In this document: positions 22,106 to 32,393 of the stretch, one piece after another
Layout: every line of letters starts with the position of its first letter
Numbering within the stretch: the first letter of the stretch is position 1
NCBI GenBank assembly: GCA_030770535.1
Contig: JASVEC010000027.1
Coordinates: 124,001-188,000 of the forward strand
DNA from: Batkoa obscura
Lineage: Eukaryota > Entomophthoromycota > Entomophthoromycetes > Entomophthorales > Batkoaceae
Length of the DNA stretch: 64,000 nucleotides
Direction: 5' to 3'
Program-made: the position numbers and the translations under genes
Notes under the pieces: model-generated
The model's input: the letters and a program-made list of their open reading frames with translations, nothing else
Databases searched by the model: none
Told to the model about the DNA's origin: nothing

Positions 22106-22962
22106 TTAAACATTAATTTGATTCTCACTAACAATCTCTTCAATAGGAGTATCAGGTATAACAGTAACCTTTAAACTATGTACTCCAATAGTGTCTAAGT
22201 TAACTTTAGCAAAATAAGTCCCAATTTTTTTAATTTTATCTAATTGAAGACTATCTTTATCAATAACTAAATAATGTTGATCTCTTAAATAACGTATCAA
22301 ATCTTCATTAGTAACAGAACCATATAACATACCATCCGAACCAATAACTGCTCTTGTAAAACTTACTTGTTCAATATTTTGAAGTTCTCGATGAATTCGA
22401 GCTAATCGCATATATTGAACAAAACTTTGTTTACTTGAAGTGGCCTTTTTAATTTAAATAATTAATCATTTTAAAAATTAAAATATTAAATATATCTACC
22501 TCGGGTTTATCTTCTTGTTTAGTTTTATTTAATTCTAATTGTGCACGGTGAATTTGATTTTTATCTTTTAATACATATTGGGCTAATTGGTTTGGATATA
22601 AATCATTTCTCATATGTCCAGCTAAAAAATATTAATTAATATTATATATTTATATATTTATTTATTTATTTATTTATTTATTTATATTAAAATAAAACAC
22701 TTACGTCGAACTTTAATAATATCACCAGCCTGACCAAGTTTTTCAACATAAGTTAATAATTTAACTGTTAAAGCTGGTTTACGTTTTTTATGTCTTTTAG
22801 CAATCTTTTTGAAATGAAAAAATTATTACTTATTATTCATAATTAACTTAATTTTAATAAACTTACCAAATTAAACCCAGAAATTTGAGATTCAGAAACA
22901 AATATATTGGGTGTTGAATTGCTGCATTTTCTAATTATATTAGTATATAATGCTTTTAACAT
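22106..22962 (-). CDS. Mitochondrial large-subunit ribosomal protein bL9m
   Basis: Predicted 218-aa protein of the mitochondrial 54S subunit. Exons (reverse): 22962-22867, 22804-22705, 22621-22500 and 22444-22106. The first exon (MLKALYTNIIRKCSN...) is a basic, hydroxylated presequence without acidic residues, as expected for matrix import. Exon 2 and the start of exon 3 form the bL9 N-terminal signature: KPALTVKLLTYVEKLGQAGD followed by IIKVRPGHMRNDLYPNQLAQ, which parallels bacterial LLEDVKGLGKKGDVVNVKxGYARNFLIPKGLA. The C-terminal domain follows after a linker (IGSDGMLYGSVTNEDLIRYL, then IGTYFAKVNLDTIGVHSLKV), matching the bacterial 'GKLFGSVT...' and 'G.h.v.v.lH..V' pattern. Intron 22622-22704 contains a TTTA microsatellite. 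Confidence 0.88.
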
Positions 22963-23448
22963 GATTCTATTTTTTTTATTGGAATGTTTTGTTGATTTTT
23001 CTAAAGTTAATTAAAAAATTAAGATATTTTTAATGGGATATGACATTGAAATCTTTGGATTGAATTCTATGAATCAATCGATTTTTATTTGTTAAAAAGA
23101 TTTTAGGTAACAAAAAATAGCTTCTCTGTTAATCCAATACAAGGTCTCGAGTTCGAATCTTATCGCACTCAATTTGTTACTTGATAACTTCTTGGTTATC
23201 GCTTTTATAAAATTCATTGAGATTCCATTATTAAACTTCTCTGAAATTAATCTTTCAAATTACCACCTTCTTCTATTATCATTTGAATGGAAACATTATT
23301 GTGCTTTGTTCTTTCAAAATATTCTAAATATTCTAAAAAAACTACTAATTTCAACAAATGCTACTTATTTAACATTTTAAAGTTACAACTGATAATTTAA
23401 AGCTACTTATTTTAACATATTTAATCAAGAGCAAATTAACAATTAAAA
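22963..23448. other. Intergenic with a tRNA T-arm-like sequence
   Basis: Around 23139-23168 the sequence GTCTCGAGTTCGAATCTTAT resembles a tRNA B box and T arm, but the stem pairs poorly and no matching acceptor or D arm is found upstream. Otherwise AT-rich without genes. Confidence 0.35.
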
Positions 23449-23696
23449 TAGGTGTTTAAAACCTTGGTTAAAATTAAGGCTAAAATTTCCCAATTCACTT
23501 TTTTTGTCCATTTTTTATGTAGCATAAATTTTTTGAAATTTTTAATAAATACTAGATAGAACATTAATTAGTATGAGTAATTTTAAAATTTAAGCAAAAA
23601 AGCAACTAATCTCATAGCACCTTGTACTTAATTCGCAATTTTTGCTAAAAATCTAAATTAGACAAAAATTGAACTGAGCTTTTAAACTAACCCAAA
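23449..23696 (-). mobile_element. MITE family 2, copy a
   Basis: About 248-bp element with ends AGTTTAAAAGCTYRGTT; on the minus strand it starts GGTTAGTTTAAAAGCTCAGT and is alignable along its whole length with 44193-44438 and 55332-55580. No coding capacity. Terminal inverted repeats are about 25 bp, with TA next to the ends. Confidence 0.75.
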
Positions 23697-23926
23697 TTAA
23701 CACTCAAGTTCCAACTATCTAGTCACAAACTATAAAATATAAATAAACGAACTAATAAAAAAATTATGTTATTAAATTCATAAATTTTATTAATAAATAA
23801 AAACATTAAAAATTAATGTTATATTCTTCCCAGATGTCATATCCTAATTCATTATATCGTATTAATGAATAAATCCATTGAATAATTTACTATCCAGGCT
23901 TTAGAGTTTTCGATTAAGTCTGTAAC

Positions 23927-24178
23927 TTAACGTTCAAGTAATTCCATATGATAGGGTTCCTTTGTTTTTTCAATTGTTTTACTATTCGAATTTTCTTCGT
24001 TATTTTCCTTCTTATTAATTGATTGAATACAATGATTATTTATATCATCGTTATAAACATGTAATTTAGCTTTAGGGAAAGTTGGAATCTATTAAGAGAA
24101 TATATATAAGTAAACTTTAAAAAATTCAAAATTAAAACTTACTTGAGTATCATTAATAACAGGAGCAACCTCGTTCAT
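23927..24178 (-). CDS. Small hydrophilic protein of unknown function (65 aa)
   Basis: Not recognised. Exons (reverse) 24178-24143 and 24088-23927 join in phase through a well-formed 54-nt intron (GTAAGT...TAATAG), giving MNEVAPVINDTQ followed by IPTFPKAKLHVYNDDINNHC, a Lys/Glu/Asn-rich middle and a C-terminus EPYHMELLER. The clean intron, lack of stops and non-random composition (Pro, Val, His in the first half) support a real gene in an otherwise empty 3-kb stretch. No signal peptide, helix or known motif is seen. Confidence 0.5.
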
Positions 24179-26037
24179 CTTTTTATAAATTATATTTTTA
24201 GTAATAACTTATTAAAAATAGTCTTCATAGTCCTTTATATACTTTTTACTTAACTCCATTCTAACTAAGTTTGGCTTATTAAATTGTTTCAATCCATTTA
24301 ACATGATAAGCTTTATCTGAAACGAAACCAATCAATTGAAATCATTGCTTTTAGCTTATCAGTTTATTTTCAGACTGTTTTAGTTATCAAGATTACCGTG
24401 CTATTTTTAAGTAAAATGATTCAAAGTTTAATTAACAGATGATTGAATATTTAATAAAGTTATTAATGAAATAGAAGATTGAAGAATAGTTCCCTATTCT
24501 TTTGATAATAAGAACTTAATAATTTAAAATAAATTTCAAACTAAATAATGATATTTCTTGAAAGTAACAATGTCATAAAATATTTTGAAATTTTGATTTA
24601 TTTATCATAATTTTTGAGGGTTTATAAAAGGCTTTGAAACCTGGTATTAAATCATTATAAGTTTCTATAATTTGTCATCAATTTTATTTAAATTTTAAAT
24701 TTATTGAAGTTTGTATAAATTGAATTAAAATAAATAATTTCTTATCTTGAATAAATAAATTATACCGTCATCATATTCTAATATGTATAGTTGAATTATT
24801 TTTAACTTTGTATTATCTAAACTAAAAGTTAAAATAGATGCTTAGTATCTATTTGAATATTGACAAGTAATTTTCTTTATAATTATTAAAAAAAGTAATA
24901 AAATGCAAGGATAAATTAAATATAAATAGCAGTGTTTTAAATAAAGTCTGGGAATTTTTTAATTTTTGATTAACACATAGTACATAGTATATGACCAAAT
25001 GAATCATCTTTTCTCATAATTAAATTTTCAATTTTAACTTATGATATTCAACTATAAAAAACCCGCATATTTTTGTGGTTGTCTATAATCTACTCTATTT
25101 GATAAGATAATAAACAAAAGATAAAATAATAGAATAGGAGAAAATATTACATTACAAATATACGGAGTTTGTTAATTCATTGTTATGAATACTAATAACA
25201 ATATGAAAAGATAAGAATGGGTAGTGTTTTAATCTTAAGTAATTGAATATTTAAAAAATTGAATATTTGATTTTATGAGCTTCTACTACTTAATCTAATG
25301 AGTATATATTCCCAGCCAAAGTTTAAAAAAGTTTTGATTATTTTATCAATTTTAAACATTTTTATCAATATGGGAGTATTCTTTTCTGGATTCATGTAAT
25401 TCTCGGTTCCTCATACGCTATAATACTGGATAACTTATTGTAAACTCTATAATAAAAGCATCACAATTTTTTAATTTTTAAGCTTAAAAATTGGACAAAA
25501 TCCCTAATAATTAAAAGTGTATAACAAATTAGTTTATGATATAAATCAAATTCTATAACAAAAAACACTTGATATTTCCTTTCTAAATATAAGAAACCAA
25601 AAGATAATGAATTTAATAGATTGAAGCTTGACAACCAACAATTATACTTGAAACAAGGAACATAATAAATCCGATTTTTCATGCCAGATAATTCAGTGCT
25701 TTAAATAGTTGCAAACATGTTTTTAGGCTACAAACTAGAACTTTAAAGCTATACTCAGAGACAGAATTAGAACAGAAATGTAAAGTAGATTGATACGCTT
25801 TAGTTTTTGTAAAAGAAATAAATGAAATCTATTTAACTCTTTGAGTAGTAAAAAGGAGTAAACTTGTCCAATTTAATCAAGCTAAGCAATAAGATTAGTC
25901 CAATCAAATTTAAAATTAAATTGGTATTCAAAGGGCTAAGCATTAAATTTAAAATAGGATTTAAGTTCCATTTTAATAGAAAATAATCAAGTTTAATAAA
26001 AATATCTTTTTTAATATCTTCTTATATTATAAAGATA
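24179..26037. other. Intergenic, gene-poor
   Basis: About 1.9 kb, AT-rich. A 73-codon minus-strand open frame at 25461-25682 has no coding character. No repeat of either MITE family recognised. Confidence 0.45.
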
Positions 26038-26109
26038 ATGAAATACCTATTTCGGAATACCAATTATCACCCTAATCATGAATAAAGTCCATTAAAAGTG
26101 CTTACTATA

Positions 26110-27876
26110 ACCGTTGGAATTATTACTCCATTATCTATTTTATTAAGTATACCGTTTATAGAAAGTTCATGGATGTTAAATAATGTATTTGAAAATAAAG
26201 AGTTTAAACTTCATCCAAGTAAATTTTATTATTATTACTAATATGATTTAAATTTAAATTGAATTCATTTTAGTCAATGCCATCTGTAGTATAGTAGCTA
26301 ATCTATTCCAATTATTTGGTTCGATTACTTTAGTAACTAGATTTTGGGAAAAAAGGATAGTTTTGAATACAATATTAACTATTCTTTTCTTTTTCATTCA
26401 TTGTAAGTAATTATTTTGTATATTTTAATATACCAAACTTTATTCACTTTTTAGTTACCTTAATGGCTATATCAGTAACTTTTTACTATTTTAATTCGGA
26501 GATCAAACACAAAGAAGTTTCTTATAAGTTTATATTATCTTCAATAGCTACTTGTTTATCTTTAATTTCAGTTGTATTTTTAACCTTTGATTTTATCAAA
26601 TATAAAACAACATCAAAGAATAAGATTATATCAAAGAAACATCGAATGTTAGTAATCTATTGTATGTTAACAATTATATGGTCTAAAATAGGTGCTATTA
26701 TCTTTTGTGGTTTAGAAGGTTGGAGTTTTATTGATGGAATTTATTTTACATTAGGTAACTTTATTTTTATTTAATTAATAATTAATAGTTAATATTTAAC
26801 AATAATAATTAATAATAATAATAATTAATAATAATAATAATATTTAATAACATTTAGTAATATTTAATTTTAAGTAACAAATACAACGATGGGCTTTGGG
26901 GATTTAACACCAAAATTATTAAGTACCAAAATCTTTTTATTTTTTTATGCTATAATAGGAATTACTTTTACAGCTTTATTAATTAATTCAGTGCGTATAG
27001 CTTTATTGAAAAGTGTTGAGAGTATGTTTTTAAAGAATATGAAAAGAATTGAAAATCATGACTCAAGAATCAACTATAAGAATATTCAACAATTTTTAAG
27101 TTCCAACTTTGATTATAAAAATGCTAACTATATAAGATATGAATATCATATTAATTTATTAAATGAAAAATGGTATATTATTAAACATCAATTAATGTTT
27201 TCAATATTAACTTTAGCTTTATTTTGGTAATTTAATATATTATTATATAAATTTATATTTATTTATTTATTTATTTTATTTTATTTTATTTTTATTTTTA
27301 TTTTTATTTTTATTTTTATTTTTATTTTTATTTATTTTATTTTATTTTTATTTTTATTTAGGTTTATAGGTGGAGTAATTTTTATGTATGCAGAGACATG
27401 GACTTATTTTGATGCTATTTATTTTTGTTTTATATCATTTACAACTATAGGTTATGGTGATTTTGTACCTAAAGAAGTGTATAGTCGAGGAATTATGATA
27501 TTTTATTCTTTATTAGGATTAGTTACTGCAGCATATGTGATATCAATATGTACGGATGTAAGTGTGTTTTTATTAGATAAAAGGATTGATAATGATAAAT
27601 ATAAAACGGAAGTATTAGAAAGTAATAATTATGGGTTAAATGAAGAAATTAAAGAATTATTAAATAAGTTTCAAAAAGATAATATAAAAGATAAAGATGA
27701 AGTATTATTAAATTTAATTACATTAAGTAAAATGTATCAAAAAATGGTAGGTATATTGTTAGCTGACCAGGATGGACTATTATCTAAAGAGTTATTAGAA
27801 AAGAAAGAATTTATAAATTTAGAACAATTTCATTTATTTTTTTGTATTATTTTAAATAGATATGTTAATGAGTTAA

Positions 27877-27908
<32 letters not shown>

Positions 27909-27991
27909 TCAAATGGAACAAAGGAAAAGGTTATAAATAGTCATAATTTACAATTTTATGATCAAAAAATTATTGATAGATTAAAAAATGC
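26110..27991 (+). repeat. Inverted repeat arm B (TOK copy B)
   Basis: Partner of 16822-18695; arms are ~1.88 kb, separated by about 7.4 kb containing TOK C, bL9m and the small gene. Confidence 0.85.
27253..27358. repeat. (TTTTA)n/(TTTTTA)n microsatellite in TOK B intron 4
   Basis: Penta/hexanucleotide T-rich tract that makes this intron 60 nt longer than the same intron in copy A (17453-17527). Confidence 0.8.
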
Positions 27992-27998
27992 GGTTTGA

Positions 27999-28882
27999 GT
28001 AGTATAATTAATAATAGCTTAATTAATAATAAACTAATAAAAGGTAATAACAATGTTTTTAATAATATAATTATTTTAAAAAATAAACTAATTATTAACT
28101 AAATTTGATAATTCTCACTTATATTACTTTTTAAATATAAGATAAAATTGAAAAGTATTTTGTTATGATATTTTTTGATTTCTAAGGACAAATGCTACAA
28201 AATTCATTTAAATCACTAATTAAGACTCTCATATCAATCTCATAAAAACGGAATCATATAATGATCAAAATGACTCCTATGTCCCACTTTAAATGCTAGT
28301 ATGAACAAGATAATTACCATGATAACATTAAAGGACTACATGACTTCAGTTATATGGCTATGATTGTTAAGGTTAATTTTGGTATAATCTTTGTTCATAA
28401 ACCTGGTCTACGAATGTAAACTATTTCTATGAGTTAATAACTATTGAGCCAAAAACGTTATAGATTAACATAATTTTTTTGTTTTGTAGATTTTAATTAA
28501 GGTTTGTTTTTTATGTCTTTCATTATATGAGGAGCTTTATTCCTTTTTAGTAAATTTTAATAATATTATACTAGATGTAAGAAAAAAATTTCAGAAATTG
28601 TTTTGCTTCATGTAAAATGCTACGAATTTAATAAAATAGAATTCTTAAATATGCTTAAATAACACTTTAATATCCTTAAATTCTTGGATTATATAAAAGA
28701 TTAATTGAAGTTTATAAATTGTAAAGTTCTCAGACTTCAATGTTAAACTATAAAACTAATTTTAGTTCTTGATATCGAGGATAGCCAATCACTTCAAAGT
28801 TCCTAAAATAATTTCTAATTTTTAATAAATTGAATAATATAAATTTTTCAATAAGCAATTTGTTTTTCTTTATTATAAAATA
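27999..28882. other. Intergenic between TOK B and the PBP-like gene
   Basis: AT-rich, no gene or repeat recognised; expected to hold the promoter of the gene at 28883. Confidence 0.5.
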
Positions 28883-30773
28883 ATGAGTTTAAAAATAAAC
28901 TTACTGGCAATTTTATATCTTGTAATTCAAATAAGCTACATCAATTCTAGCATACCTGGTGTAATTGACTGTGATAATACTAATGAAAATGATTATTTTA
29001 GTAATATTAAACCTGCAACGAACGGAAACAAAGCAAAGTGTAATACTAACATTTTATTTTAATAAGCAAATACTAACTTAGTTAATATTAGTAGGAAATA
29101 TTAGTGGATTTTCAATTGAATATTTTTCCACTTATAAAATAATCAAAGATGATATAAATCAAAGAACATACGTTTTATATTGTGCTGGTACCAAAGTACC
29201 ACTAATTGAAGCTGATGTTCATTTTTCGTTACCACTCACTAAAGTTACAGTAAAGGATACAGCAAGACCAGCTGTAGCTTGGCTTGAAATGTTGGGATTA
29301 AGGGATGTAATTACATCAATTTTAGGAGAAACTGAAAAGATAACTAGTCCTTGTGTATCAAAGAATATAAAAGAGGGCAAAATAGCTAAAGTTAATAAAC
29401 AACCTTCAGATTCTCAATTATTATTTATCAAAGATCCAAGAGATACATATGAAGAAGGAAATATCGTTGTTCCATTAAATTTTTATAATGAAGGATATGG
29501 CCCTTTGCAAGTAAGTTAAAATATACTTTTATTATTTAATTTTATTTATTTATTTATAAAAGAAAGCCCAATGGATCATGTTTATTGCAGCTTTTTTTAA
29601 TAAAGAAAGAATAGCAGAAAATATTTACAGTGATATTAAAAATTCAGCTAATTGTCATACTCATAATTTAAGTAAGCTCCAAGATCACAAATATGTCTCG
29701 TTTACCAGTTATGAAGCTAATAAATCAGTTGAAAAATGGAGCATGCCAAGAAGTGTATATTTAACTAGTTTAAGTTATATGTCAGGTTCTATTATTAATT
29801 GGCAAGTAACCCCTGATAATGAGTTCCAAGGTCAAGAGAGGATAGGGGATTTTCAAGATGTTATCGGAGTAAGTGGTATGGTTGTTGATATCAATAATGA
29901 AGACGGTAAAAGAAGCATAAATAAAACAAAAAATATTAAGGATGAGAGGGGATTATCTAATACTTATGACGAATGGCTCAAAAGAGCAGGTTATAAAGCA
30001 AATCAAAATAATCCCTGGCCATATTTCCTGAACGCCAAAAAATTGTTCAATTTGGATGGAAGGTTAAATCAATATGGTTATTCAGATTGGTTTGAAACTG
30101 CAGTAACAAGACCTGATTTAGTAATACAAGGTAGCAATTTTTATTCTTTTAATTATAATAATTAAAACTTTTAGATTTCACAATTGCTCAATATTCAAAA
30201 TACCCTACTTCTGGTTCTGCAATTTGGTTATTAAATTTATCAGAAGGAAAATTTAGCTATTTATACGACGATGATAATTGTGATACATCAAAAGCCTCAT
30301 TTGAACCTTCAAAATGTACTATCATTCCTAATGGTTATGCATCATTTGATGAGACTGATTCTAATTCCGGTTTAATCTTTGGTAATGGAAACCTAGATGC
30401 AAATAAAGGCTTATCCGTTGGCATAAAATTGGCTATCTCTATAGTAGTTATAGCTGCCGTCCTAATCATTGGGTATATATTATTCCGTCGCTATAAAAAA
30501 AGGTTACCACCTAAGGTTACTCATAGCATCATTTCACGCTTTCCTAGTATTAATAAGAGTGCCTATTCTACTCAAAATAGCCAACCAAGTTCTAGCAAAC
30601 AAGATAAATTTTATTTACTTGATTCAGCAAATAATTCATTTGCTTCCTCTAAATTACGTCCAAATCACCCTTTGGCAGGCCATTTAAATATTGACGATTA
30701 TAGTGATGATGATTTAGAACTTGGTAAACAACAAAAGTTTACTTATACTTTGGATTCTGGTTTTAGAAATTAA
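28883..30773 (+). CDS. Type I membrane protein with periplasmic-binding-protein-like (BtuF/FecB-type) ectodomain
   Basis: Predicted 580-aa protein; exons 28883-29039, 29092-29510, 29563-30130 and 30175-30773. A signal peptide (MSLKINLLAILYLVIQISYI) is followed by a ~430-residue ectodomain. Segments resemble class III substrate-binding proteins of ABC importers (vitamin B12, siderophores): YVLYCAGTKVPL, LTKVTVKDTARPAVAWLEML, LGLRDVITSI, and a helix KAQWIMFIAAFFNKE that parallels 'RAEWIKFLAAFFNKE' in such proteins. One transmembrane helix (about residues 465-487, VGIKLAISIVVIAAVLIIGY) is followed by RRYKKR and a ~90-residue Ser/Asn-rich cytosolic tail ending FTYTLDSGFRN. Fungi have no partner ABC importer of this type, so it may act as a surface receptor or ligand scavenger. 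Fold assignment is by sequence feel, not by search. Confidence 0.6.
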
Positions 30774-30798
30774 TATTTTATTTTGAATAAAATTACAT

Positions 30799-30904
30799 AT
30801 GGGAATGTATTTTTTTGTCCAAGAACTTTACTAATAATCTTTCCCCGCTCAAGTAGTACTTAAAAAATGAAAAAAGTAATGAAACCAAAAAAAACATCCT
30901 CATA
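30799..30904 (+). mobile_element. MITE family 1, copy d
   Basis: Plus-orientation copy starting 26 bp after the stop of the PBP-like gene, so it probably lies in that gene's 3' UTR. Ends TATGGGAATG and ACATCCTCATA; interior diverged (AGTAGTACTTAAAAAATG). Confidence 0.8.
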
Positions 30905-32393
30905 TTTTTAATTAAGATATATCTTATTTATATATTATATAAAAATGATATGAAGTTTTACAGTTTTTATCCACGTTTTTTCACATAGCTATTATTTGTT
31001 GTTTCCACTTTTAAAATTCATTTCATTAAGGAAAGTATTATAATATAAATGTTAAAACTATTATTCTATATTATAGTATTTAGATATATGATTATATGAT
31101 AAAATTAATTCAAAATAATTTTTAAATTTACATTGAATTATAGCCCAAAATACAATGAATGCAATGCTAGAACATCAATTAGTTTTATATTAAATATGGT
31201 AGCTATAATGAAATAATCTAGACTTATTAGGCTAAGGAACGTAACATTTTAAACCTTTGGGAAAGAAAGTTGCTTTTATATGGAGTTATAATCTTAAAAT
31301 CAAATATAGATAAAGAGGCAGAAAAATCTGAGATAATGAATTGTTAATTTTACATAACTAAGAAGAAATAGAAGAAATTTTGAAGGCAATTAATTATAAT
31401 ATTATAAAAATTTAATAAGTATAGAACCTTAATTAACAGTGACTATGATAATACTTTGGAATAAGGTATTTGTAAAGTAAAACTGGCTTGCTATCAAGAA
31501 TAAATTTTATTTACTTTTCACAGTGGAGCGGAATGTAATTCCTATTATTATTTTATACTCATAATGAAAGAAATGATGTGGAGGGGACTCTATTTTTAAA
31601 TTCAAGATAATGGTATTAAAATAAATAGAGTATGTTTTACGCAACAAAATTGACTATAAATTAACTTTTTAATAGCTGAAGTTAAAATTTTATAGTTTAC
31701 AAAGATTATTAAGATATTTGTTTTATCTAGTGTTTTTTGTAATAATTTTTATTACTTAATATTTTTACAAAGAAAAAATAAGTCATCGCTTTTAAAAACT
31801 TGTTTTTAATGTACAATTGTATAACTAATAAATTAAAATCTATAGATAGAAACATATTTCAAATCATTTGTAATTTAATTTTCACAAAACATAAGTTAAG
31901 GTTTTAATACTACATAATCCATATGATATATTATACTTTTATTTAACTGCCATCTTTTTAAGTTAAGAATCTAACATTAAGAGTATAAAAAGATCCATAA
32001 TATATTAGAATGTTAAAAATAGCCCTGCTTTTTAACATGATTTCATTATCAAGTCGATAAATGAAATAATTTTATTAACCACCGTATTTACTGACCAATA
32101 AATGTAGGGATTATATCATATACGCTAAATTTAATTCATATAGCCTCAAATTAAAACCTAGTTTTAGTAGGATTCATAAATCTAGAATTGCATTTAATTC
32201 AATTCTCTTCCAATTAAATCGATCATGAAAACTGTATCAGCCAATGAAGTTACACCAAACTTAGATCACTGTTTAAGCACCTGAAATCATTAAATTAATT
32301 TATTATATAAAAACTAATTACTACTTCCGTTTTAAATAAATTTTAAAACTATTTTATTTTTATCGTTTCTCATCTTGTTAGCTTAACTTTAAG
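30905..32393. other. Intergenic, 1.5 kb
   Basis: AT-rich without open frames of note; no repeat recognised. Upstream region of the phosphatase gene; TCTCATCTTG and pyrimidine-rich sequence precede its ATG. Confidence 0.5.

Larger units (their letters stand above)
26038..27998 (+). pseudogene. TOK-type K+ channel, copy B, with diverged first exon holding an in-frame stop
   Basis: Inverted duplicate of TOK copy A. Exons by homology: 26038-26218, 26274-26402, 26455-26754, 26875-27226 and 27362-27998. From 26110 to 27991 the exons encode the same protein as A, including both filters (TTMGFGD and TTIGYGD) and the poly-Asn run. The first 24 codons differ: ATG at 26038 gives MKYLFRNTNYHPNHE, then TAA at 26083-26085, then SPLKVLTITVG, against QRPLKLLTTTVG in A; the TAA stands where A has CAA (Gln). 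The C-terminus is also different: LKNAV and stop, 13 residues shorter than A. If translated from the Met in SSWMLNNVF the channel would lack its N-terminus and part of the first helix. A different upstream start exon cannot be excluded. I call it a probable recent pseudogene. Confidence 0.7.

Noticed and set aside
23100-23170. A functional tRNA gene
   Set aside because: The T stem has two mismatches and no acceptor, D or anticodon arm can be built around it.
25461-25682. 73-codon minus-strand open frame
   Set aside because: Random-looking hydrophobic composition, no splice partner, no motif; expected by chance in AT-rich DNA.
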